From positions 17,013 through 81,012 of the forward strand of contig CANFOL010000008.1 in NCBI GenBank assembly GCA_947448695.1: 64,000 nucleotides of DNA. The letters are read 5' to 3'. Below the pieces are notes generated by a model that was not told the DNA's origin, made no database searches, and saw nothing but the letters and a program-made list of their open reading frames with translations. The position numbers were made by a program, and so were the translations under genes. The DNA comes from Burkholderiaceae bacterium (lineage in GTDB: Bacteria; Pseudomonadota; Gammaproteobacteria; Burkholderiales; Burkholderiaceae). Of this stretch, positions 57,537 to 64,000 are shown piece by piece (within the stretch, counting starts at the first letter, position 1; each line of letters opens with the position of its first letter).

Positions 57537-59533
57537 ATGTTGGTAGTTAATAAGTAATTGTGTGTTCCTAACGCATGTAATATCTTGGGCTCATGAACGG
57601 GAATGCCTAATGGTGGAGAGATCAAATCTGCCATCTCATTATTTTGCGTTTTAATTTGGTACATAAATCCTCTACTTGCTAAGGATTCTTGCTGAATGAC
57701 CTCATCCACCTCTAGAATCTGAACTGCTTGTAAACCTTGATGATTAAAATACTCAATCAGCTCTTTACGGTTGAGGTTTCTTGGATAGTCTTGAATATCG
57801 GTGGATAAAACCACCCAACCATCTGTGGCTTGTATTTGAAAACCTAACATTTCTCTTGAGGAATCATTCCACATTAATTGTGTTAACCAAGCAATCGAAT
57901 CAGACATGGCAATATCGACAACCTGACCACAGTTTATTTGATTACGATGAATTAATGCTGCAATCACACCCGCTGCTGCTAAATGCCCAGAAAGTTGATC
58001 TGCAATAGAGTAGCCAACGCGAATTGGTTTATTACCATCTCCAAAAAGCGCTGTAAGACCTAAATGCCCTTGAATAACGGTATCAAGTGCACCCAGTTTT
58101 GGTCCGGTTAAGCCATACCCAGAGATCGAACAATAAATTAAATGTGGATTTATTTTGAGTAATTCATCTTGTCCAAAGCCTAATTTTTCCATGGCACCAG
58201 GCCGCATATTATGCAAAACAACATCAGCAGTTGCAATTAAGTCATATAGTTTCTTTTTATTTTCAGGGCTTTGTAAATCAATTGCGATTGATTTTTTTCC
58301 GGCATTGTAATTAATAAAATAACCACTCACTCCACCAAATTGAGGCTTAAATTTTCGACCCTCTTCACCATGAGGTGCTTCGATCTTGATAACTTCAGCT
58401 CCTAAACTAGCTAATAAATATCCTGCCATCGGACCTGCTGCATATGCTGTGAACTCAACAATCTTTACTCCATCCAAAGGAAGTTTTGATGGTTTAATAA
58501 TGGGTTTTGGTATATAAGGACTTGATGGCCCTCTTGGTGAAATTTGAATTGGCATTCTCGCAAAAGAGAAGTTTTGTTCATTGTGAATAGTGCCTGCCTC
58601 TAACAAATCCTGGTCATGAGGAACATCTTGTGGATTTGCTGCAGGACCACTTGGCAAACCAATTGTCCGTAATTGTTCTACGATATTCGCAACGTCTAAA
58701 TGGATTGTCCAGGAAGTTACGATTTCGTCGACTTCCATTTTATGAAGTCTTCGAAGAGTAACGTTTAAAAACCGACTATCGTCTATTAAATGCTCCAGAT
58801 TCATTAACTTTAATAATGATTGCCAATGACCATCCGATGAAGCACATATGATGACCCATCCATCACGTGCTTGATAAGCGTCCCATGGACTACAAAGCGG
58901 ATGTCCACAGCCGAGTCTAAATGATCCATTTTTATGATCAGTCAATAAAGAGACATGAGTTCTTAACTGATCAGCCATGATTTCTAGCTGACTTAAGTCT
59001 ATCAATTGTTTAGATGGCGAATAAATCGATGCTAATATGGATAAGCAAGAAATCACTGCTGCACACATCTCAGAGATAGGTATTTTTGCAAACTCTGGTT
59101 TGTCATTTGGTAGACCACTTACTGCCATCAAGCCACTAAGCGCTTGAATAAATAACTCATTTGATGGAATAGAAAAATTCTCAACTCCTAGGCCTTGATC
59201 CGTGATGGAGCAGATGATTTGATGCTCACCTTGATAGGGTAAATAACCCTGTATCAGTTGATGTTTCTCATCATTAGAATCCCCTAATGAAGTAAGAATG
59301 ACTCTAAATTTTTGTAAAAAAAGATGATGATCAATACTTGGTAAATCAATTTTGGTTCGGCCTTCATGTTGTAGCCGATGTTCAACCTGCGAATAAGAAA
59401 TATTCTCACTTGTATCATTAATGACTGTCACTTGAGCGCCTAATTGGGACAATAAGAATCCACAAGCAGAAACCGATAGGCGCTGAGAAAACTCTAAAAC
59501 CTCAATACCATCTAATGGCTTCTTAGCAATCAT
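57533..59533 (-). CDS. tandem class III CoA-transferase with degenerate N-terminal half
   Basis: About 666 aa from ATG 59533; TTG 59542 is an alternative. The C-terminal half (from about residue 352) has GVKIVEFTAYAAGPMAGYLLASLGAEV, RPGAMEKLGFG and catalytic Asp near 512 in SIADQLSGH. The N-terminal half begins LDGIEVLEFSQRLSVSACGFL but lacks RPGxMxKLG and has Glu (about 155, PISEMCA) where Asp is expected. It may be a built-in pseudo-subunit of the interlocked dimer. It lies between the Bug receptor and a normal CoA-transferase. Confidence 0.88.
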   Translation of the reverse strand: MIAKKPLDGIEVLEFSQRLSVSACGFLLSQLGAQVTVINDTSENISYSQVEHRLQHEGRTKIDLPSIDHHLFLQKFRVILTSLGDSNDEKHQLIQGYLPYQGEHQIICSITDQGLGVENFSIPSNELFIQALSGLMAVSGLPNDKPEFAKIPISEMCAAVISCLSILASIYSPSKQLIDLSQLEIMADQLRTHVSLLTDHKNGSFRLGCGHPLCSPWDAYQARDGWVIICASSDGHWQSLLKLMNLEHLIDDSRFLNVTLRRLHKMEVDEIVTSWTIHLDVANIVEQLRTIGLPSGPAANPQDVPHDQDLLEAGTIHNEQNFSFARMPIQISPRGPSSPYIPKPIIKPSKLPLDGVKIVEFTAYAAGPMAGYLLASLGAEVIKIEAPHGEEGRKFKPQFGGVSGYFINYNAGKKSIAIDLQSPENKKKLYDLIATADVVLHNMRPGAMEKLGFGQDELLKINPHLIYCSISGYGLTGPKLGALDTVIQGHLGLTALFGDGNKPIRVGYSIADQLSGHLAAAGVIAALIHRNQINCGQVVDIAMSDSIAWLTQLMWNDSSREMLGFQIQATDGWVVLSTDIQDYPRNLNRKELIEYFNHQGLQAVQILEVDEVIQQESLASRGFMYQIKTQNNEMADLISPPLGIPVHEPKILHALGTHNYLLTTNI

Positions 59534-59626
59534 GAAAATCAAGTTTTTCTATACTTATCATGAATAAGAAGGACACAAATTAAATATCAACAAGAAGAGT
59601 AAGTAAAAAACTTGTTTAATCTCGAT

Positions 59627-60619
59627 TTATTTATTTAAAGCAATCGGTTCAACCTTGGCTGCAGATACCGCAGATTTCCACAACTTCAATTCTGAATCAT
59701 AAAAACGATCCATATCTGCAGGTGTACCTCCCATAGGATCAATGGCTTGGAAACTCAATTTTTTGATATTGGCCGGATCACTCAAAACCACATTGACTTC
59801 TTTGTTTAAGAGATTGATGATTGCATCAGGAGTTCCTGCTGGCGCAGATAAACCCATCCAATATCCAGCAACAATGGGTGGCAAACCAGCTTCTGCCAAT
59901 GTTGGGACATCGGGCATATAACCAGATCGTTTAGCCGAAGTAACGAATAGAGGCTTTAAGTCACCTTTCTTGACAAACTCTTGTTGTGAAGAAATAGTTC
60001 CACAATAGCCATTAATATTTCCGCCCAATGTGTCTAAAATGGCTGCTGCTGCACCTTTGTACGGAATATGATTAATTTGTATTTGCGCCTTTTCTGCTAT
60101 GAGTTCCATCATTAAATTATGGATTGAACCAACTCCAGAGGAGCCATAGGAAAATTTACCTGGGTTTTTCTTTGCATAAGCAATCATATCGGCAGCATTA
60201 TTAATACCTAGCTTCGCATTGACAGCAAATAGATTGTCAGACACCCCAAGCAAAACAATGTTTTTCATGTCCTTTTTAAAATCATAGGGCATATTCGTGT
60301 ACATCCACGGATTTATGGCACTGACGATATTCGTTAAATAAATAGTGTAGCCATCTGGAGGTGATTTCGCGACAATATTATTAGCAATAATAGTATTCGC
60401 CCCTGGTTTATTCTCAACAATGACGGGAACCTTTAAGCGCTCACTTAGACCGCGTGCAACCTCACGCGCTAAAAAATCAGTGGACGCACCTGGAGTAATT
60501 CCGACAACAATCTTGATTGGCTTATTTGGATATGCTTCATCTGCATGAACGAATCTACTAGAAATGATTATCCCAAAAAGGAATAAGCCAATTAATACTA
60601 ATGATTTATTAGATTTCAT
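59627..60619 (-). CDS. Bug-type TTT solute-binding receptor
   Basis: 330 aa from ATG 60619, which follows GGCGAGA; the frame opens at 60661 but those residues precede the signal. The signal peptide ends about VHA-D. The ligand-loop Asp is D48 in TPGASTD, and VENKPGANTIIANNIV and HIPYKGAAAAILD are typical. It is the first gene of the CoA-transferase/MmgE operon. Confidence 0.92.
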   Translation of the reverse strand: MKSNKSLVLIGLFLFGIIISSRFVHADEAYPNKPIKIVVGITPGASTDFLAREVARGLSERLKVPVIVENKPGANTIIANNIVAKSPPDGYTIYLTNIVSAINPWMYTNMPYDFKKDMKNIVLLGVSDNLFAVNAKLGINNAADMIAYAKKNPGKFSYGSSGVGSIHNLMMELIAEKAQIQINHIPYKGAAAAILDTLGGNINGYCGTISSQQEFVKKGDLKPLFVTSAKRSGYMPDVPTLAEAGLPPIVAGYWMGLSAPAGTPDAIINLLNKEVNVVLSDPANIKKLSFQAIDPMGGTPADMDRFYDSELKLWKSAVSAAKVEPIALNK

Positions 60620-60799
60620 TGTCTCGCCTAATTTTATATTTTTATAAAACCAACTATACAAGCAAACTAAAAATAATTCAACTCTTCTCCATTGATAAAA
60701 AATCGCTATGAAAAATACGACAAGTTCGACTATATAAATGATTTTACTTAGATATTTAAATCGAATATCATCAATAAAAACTAATATATAGGAGGCAAT

Positions 60800-61210
60800 A
60801 TGCTACATGTAGATGGGTCGTGTCACTGTGGAAGTATTCAATTTGAGGCTGAAATTGACCTGGATAAAGTCACCATATGTCACTGTACTGATTGTCAAAG
60901 AATGACTGGAGCAGCTTTTCGGACAGTGGTACCCGCCATCAAAAACTCCTTTAAATTATTACAAGGCACCCCTACTACGTATCTCAAAATTGCTGAGAGT
61001 GGCAACCGTCGCATCCAAGCATTTTGTCCAAATTGTGGAACCTCGGTTTATGCAACAAGTGAATTTAACCAAGAAATTTTTGGGCTCCGAGTTGGCACGC
61101 TCAACCAAAGATCAGAAATTATCCCCAAAAAACAAATTTGGCATCGTTCAGCAATGCCATGGGTTTCTGATATTGACAATCTGCCAAAATTTGATAAACA
61201 ACCTTCCTAA
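60800..61210 (+). CDS. GFA-family (glutathione-dependent formaldehyde-activating enzyme/CENP-V) protein
   Basis: 136 aa, full length. Zinc cysteines are C8, C10, C28, C30, C33, C76 and C79 in CHC, CHCTDC and CPNC. A strong TAGGAGG site precedes the ATG. The name comes from Gfa of Paracoccus, but most members are of unknown function. It stands alone on the plus strand between divergent operons. Confidence 0.9.
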   Translation: MLHVDGSCHCGSIQFEAEIDLDKVTICHCTDCQRMTGAAFRTVVPAIKNSFKLLQGTPTTYLKIAESGNRRIQAFCPNCGTSVYATSEFNQEIFGLRVGTLNQRSEIIPKKQIWHRSAMPWVSDIDNLPKFDKQPS

Positions 61211-61291
61211 TTTTATAACTTCATCTCATTTTGACGATGAATACGGGTTTAAAAAAGCTGCAGGTTTGTTTCTGCAGTGAATGCTGTTTGC

Positions 61292-61297
61292 TATACT
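61292..61297 (+). promoter_or_regulatory. extended -10 promoter element before the flavoprotein gene
   Basis: TATACT preceded by TGC (TGnTATACT) at 61289-61297, about 120 bases before the ATG. The -35 region is weak. An 8-bp inverted repeat, TAACTAAT and ATTAGTTA, at 61334-61353 lies downstream and could be an operator. Confidence 0.4.
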
Positions 61298-61333
61298 TAA
61301 AAAAATATTATGGAGACCTTGAGATCGATTTGT

Positions 61334-61353
61334 TAACTAATCATCATTAGTTA
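61334..61353. repeat. 8-bp inverted repeat, candidate operator
   Basis: TAACTAAT-catc-ATTAGTTA, perfect arms with a four-base centre, in the 205-base leader of the flavoprotein gene. No T run follows, so a terminator is unlikely. Confidence 0.4.
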
Positions 61354-61415
61354 CATCAAATGATGAGAAGCTTTATTCAGACTTCTTGTTAACCATTCAT
61401 CTCTTTATTTAAAAT

Positions 61416-63140
61416 ATGCCAAATTCAGAAGATGTTTTTGATTTAATTATTGTGGGTGGTGGTATAGCTGGTCTTACTTCGGCAGTTCGTGCAGCCGAGA
61501 TTGGTCTTCGTCCTTTGTTACTAGAAAAAGGTACTGGAGTCGAGTACCCGAATAATTCCAGGTACTCTGGTGGTATTCTTCATATCGGATTTCATGATCC
61601 TTACAGACCTCCTGAAGAACTTGAACAACTAATTCATAAACTAACGAGTGGTGAAGCAAAACCAGAACTTGCAGCTGCGTTAGCGAAAAATGGTGCAAGA
61701 TTAATTACTTGGTTTCAAGATAAAGGTGGCAAGTTTATGCGCTTTAATCCTCAAGAGGGTTATCGCTGGTGTATGGCACCTCCGCGCGCTTTACGTGCAG
61801 GTAATGACTGGAAAGAACGTGGTCCTGATTTAATGTTAAAAAGACTTGTTCTTGCTCTAGCAGAACTTGGCGGCAAGATTCAATATGGTGCTCGTGCTAC
61901 AAATTTAATCATGGAAGACGGTCGCTGTGTAGGCGTTCGTGGCGTTTGCGATGATCAAGAAATGCTTTGGAAAGCCCCTTTTACTGTGATTGCTGATGGT
62001 GGTTTCCAAACAAATCCTCTACTATACGAAAAATATATTGGCTCTCATTTTTCGTCTGTGTTTCAACGCGGTGGAAGAACTGGTTATGGTGATGGCATCA
62101 ACATGGTACTTGAAGCAGGTGGAGTTGTTAATCATTCTGGGAATCGTTTTTATGGTCATATTTTATGTAGTGACGCCAAACATAATGATGCAGTTTGGCC
62201 TTATCCTGAATTAGATGCGATTGCCACTGCAGGACTTGTGATTGATGCTAATGGTCAACGTATTGTTGATGAAGGCCGATCAGGTGTTCATCTTGCAAAT
62301 GAGTTAGCAGCGAAAGCAAAAACTGAAAAATTATTTGCGATTTTTGATCAAGACATTTGGAATGGACCAGGAACATCTGCCCGTATTCCTGCAAATCCTT
62401 TGCTCGAACGTGCAGGAGGAACTATTTTGAGAGCTTCATCTTGTGAAGAACTTGCTCAACTGATGTCCGTTCCAAGCGATATGCTGAATCTAACTGTTAC
62501 AGCATATAACCAAGCATTAGAAAACAGCTCTTTACATCTTCTTCCAATTAAACGCTCCGATCTAGTTAAGCCTTTACCCATTAATCCATCCCAAATCATG
62601 GCAATTCAAATCTGTCCAGGGATAACTTATACGATGGCTGGGATTGATATTGATCAACATGCTCAAGTGCTTGATAAAACATCAATGCCAATACCAGGCC
62701 TCTTTGCGGCTGGAGCTGCGACTGGAGGGCTTGAGGGAGGTTCTGACTCAGTCTATATCGGTGGTCTCATTAAATCAGGAAGTTTTGGCTTATTAGCCGC
62801 CGAACGGATTGCACATTTACAAGGCAAAGCAATCCATATTCAATACCCAAAACGCATCGGTGAAGAGCCTGCAAAGTTGGATAACCCATTAGATGCTAGA
62901 AATGATGTTAGCTATGGCCTTGAACGCTTTCCTGTACTTCGCAATTTAATTCGTTTTGGTAAACCCATCGCAATCATACTTGGGGTATTTGCATCCCTAC
63001 TCACATTTAGTCTTTTGTCTGCATCTCTAGGATGGCTAACTCCTTTAATTGCACTTGGCGTTGGCGGACTCATCCTCGTGATTATTTTAGGAGTGGTAGA
63101 ACTCATTGTTCTCATTACAGAATTTTTAATCCCCGATTAA
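61416..63140 (+). CDS. FAD-dependent dehydrogenase/fumarate-reductase-type flavoprotein with C-terminal membrane hairpin
   Basis: 574 aa. The FAD motif DLIIVGGGIAGLTSAVRAAE is at residues 9-28, and the second FAD block PGLFAAGAATGGLEGGSDS is near 430. The flavoprotein resembles the tricarballylate dehydrogenase TcuA and fumarate reductase groups. After residue 510, two hydrophobic segments (about 518-540 and 542-568) should anchor it in the membrane, which is unusual for this family. It could pass electrons to quinone without a partner subunit. It neighbours CoA-transferases and receptors for carboxylates, so a dicarboxylate or tricarboxylate is a likely substrate. Confidence 0.82.
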   Translation: MPNSEDVFDLIIVGGGIAGLTSAVRAAEIGLRPLLLEKGTGVEYPNNSRYSGGILHIGFHDPYRPPEELEQLIHKLTSGEAKPELAAALAKNGARLITWFQDKGGKFMRFNPQEGYRWCMAPPRALRAGNDWKERGPDLMLKRLVLALAELGGKIQYGARATNLIMEDGRCVGVRGVCDDQEMLWKAPFTVIADGGFQTNPLLYEKYIGSHFSSVFQRGGRTGYGDGINMVLEAGGVVNHSGNRFYGHILCSDAKHNDAVWPYPELDAIATAGLVIDANGQRIVDEGRSGVHLANELAAKAKTEKLFAIFDQDIWNGPGTSARIPANPLLERAGGTILRASSCEELAQLMSVPSDMLNLTVTAYNQALENSSLHLLPIKRSDLVKPLPINPSQIMAIQICPGITYTMAGIDIDQHAQVLDKTSMPIPGLFAAGAATGGLEGGSDSVYIGGLIKSGSFGLLAAERIAHLQGKAIHIQYPKRIGEEPAKLDNPLDARNDVSYGLERFPVLRNLIRFGKPIAIILGVFASLLTFSLLSASLGWLTPLIALGVGGLILVIILGVVELIVLITEFLIPD

Positions 63141-63173
63141 TGAATAGCATGACTTCGTAATCAAACTGCTGTT

Positions 63174-64000
63174 CTAACCAAGTATTGCTTTAGTATGTTG
63201 ACCTAGTTTTGGGTAATCTAGCGTCTCTTCTTGGCGTCGAAGGTGATTCACAATCGGGATTGGTAATGCCATGATTTGACCATCATTGTGATTGATCAAC
63301 TTCTTAAATATTCCACGGCTAGCAAAATGTTTTGACTGTAATGCCTCATCAAATGTCTTCACTATGACAGAACATACGTCATGCCCTTCAAAAATAACTT
63401 CCCATTCGCTTGCGGTCTTCGATTGGATAATCCTAGCAATAGCTTGTGTTGTATCTTTGACAGGGCAAGAAACATCTCGATATTGCTCATCCAAATGAAT
63501 TAAATTACAAAAATTATTCCAAAACTTATCTTCCAAGGGAGCAGCCGCCAAAAAACGTTGGTCTTTTGTTTCGTAGATGTAATATCTCGGTGTTCCACCT
63601 GTAACAATGCTTGACGCAGCTTTAGGGGTCTGTCCATTCAGTTGTTGTTCAGCCATTACCCAATACATCATTGTGAATAAATTATCACTCATAGAAATAT
63701 CTAAGTGGGATCCTTCGCCAGTAATATCGCGCTGTCGAAGTGCTAGCAAAATATTACTAAAGGCAGGATAAGCGCCTCCAGCAATATCGGCAATCAAGGC
63801 TGGTGGTAATGAGGGAAATCCATTTGTATCAGCTACCAAAGAAAGCATACCTGTTTGCGCAACATAATTTAAATCATGCGCCGCAAGCATCGCATCTGGT
63901 CCGGTTTGTCCAAATCCAGTGATGGAACAATAAATTAAGCGAGGATGAATAATTTTCAGTGTTTCATAGCCTAAGCCAAGTCGATCCATGACTCCTGGAC
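63174..64000 (-). CDS. class III CoA-transferase (CaiB/BaiF), 5' part missing
   Basis: The reading frame runs from the stop at 63174 to the window end; upstream bases continue in frame (PGV before MDRLGLG), so the gene starts beyond 64000. The visible 275 residues contain RLGLGYETL, GFGQTGPD, the catalytic Asp in ALIADIAGG, and VTGGTPRYYIYETKD. About 120 N-terminal residues are missing. It is convergent with the flavoprotein gene, 33 bases away. Confidence 0.9.
   Translation of the reverse strand, partial: PGVMDRLGLGYETLKIIHPRLIYCSITGFGQTGPDAMLAAHDLNYVAQTGMLSLVADTNGFPSLPPALIADIAGGAYPAFSNILLALRQRDITGEGSHLDISMSDNLFTMMYWVMAEQQLNGQTPKAASSIVTGGTPRYYIYETKDQRFLAAAPLEDKFWNNFCNLIHLDEQYRDVSCPVKDTTQAIARIIQSKTASEWEVIFEGHDVCSVIVKTFDEALQSKHFASRGIFKKLINHNDGQIMALPIPIVNHLRRQEETLDYPKLGQHTKAILG

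Noticed and set aside
61254..61277. Two CTGCAG palindromes before the flavoprotein gene
   Set aside because: Short self-complementary hexamers with no T run and no third copy; probably chance.
36767..64000. Recent genomic island carried by a mobile element
   Set aside because: The region is accessory in content, but I see no integrase, transposase, attachment repeat or clear base-composition break.

Overview
The window reads as chromosomal DNA of a low-GC member of the Burkholderiales (Betaproteobacteria), perhaps Polynucleobacter-like. The evidence is the gene order rluD-pgeF-phaC-phaB-phaR-rimO, the tsaB-rimI gene pair, the number of Bug-type receptors of tripartite tricarboxylate transporters (TTT), the PHA genes and the AT-rich base composition. 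The species call is inference. Genes are tightly packed. I found no phage genes, transposases, CRISPR arrays or rRNA.

Layout. 1-7.4 kb (minus strand): a beta-ketothiolase cut by the window edge, rimO, the polyhydroxyalkanoate genes phaR, phaB and phaC, then pgeF and rluD. 7.4-14.1 kb: housekeeping genes bamD, alr, lplT, a probable DNA polymerase III psi (HolD-like) gene, rimI, tsaB and malate synthase aceB. 14.1-22.3 kb: a complete propionyl-CoA to succinyl-CoA operon (mutase, MeaB chaperone, carboxylase beta and alpha, epimerase-like VOC protein) facing a GntR/FCD regulator. 22.3-25.7 kb: two small c-type cytochromes, a MoxR ATPase with a CoxE-like VWA protein, and a RidA-family protein. 25.7-32 kb: parC and parE, tRNA-Arg(CCU), an AT-rich spacer with two perfect inverted DnaA boxes, a Nudix hydrolase, a GNAT acetyltransferase and tRNA-Asn(GUU) with its terminator. 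32-36.7 kb: an OFA-family (oxalate/formate) transporter, formate-THF ligase and a class V aminotransferase, which look like a C1/C2 acid module.

36.7-64 kb is accessory and catabolic. It holds (a) a LysR regulator, a Bug receptor and a 4,5-dihydroxyphthalate-decarboxylase-like binding protein; (b) a three-gene URC-type uracil catabolism operon (GTP cyclohydrolase II-like Urc1, DUF1688 Urc4, variant uracil phosphoribosyltransferase); (c) a minus-strand run of VOC protein, 2-hydroxyacid dehydrogenase, GntR regulator, DapA-like lyase, Bug receptor, acyl-CoA synthetase, cysteine-less thiolase-like protein, DUF35 protein and SMP-30 lactonase; (d) a divergent plus-strand operon of FAH-family hydrolase, one-domain extradiol-dioxygenase-like VOC protein, Bug receptor and alpha/beta hydrolase; (e) a minus-strand operon of Bug receptor, tandem CoA-transferase, CoA-transferase and MmgE/PrpD; and (f) a GFA protein, a membrane-anchored fumarate-reductase-type flavoprotein and a third CoA-transferase cut by the window end. 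Four Bug receptors occur without TctA/TctB membrane subunits, so uptake probably uses permeases encoded elsewhere.

The most distinctive items are the thiolase-like protein without its nucleophilic cysteine beside a DUF35 partner (probable retro-aldolase pair), the URC operon, the HolD-like gene, the inverted DnaA-box pair, the repeated ATATACAA half-sites over a good promoter at 51.5 kb, the tandem CoA-transferase with a degenerate first half, and the flavoprotein with a C-terminal transmembrane hairpin.
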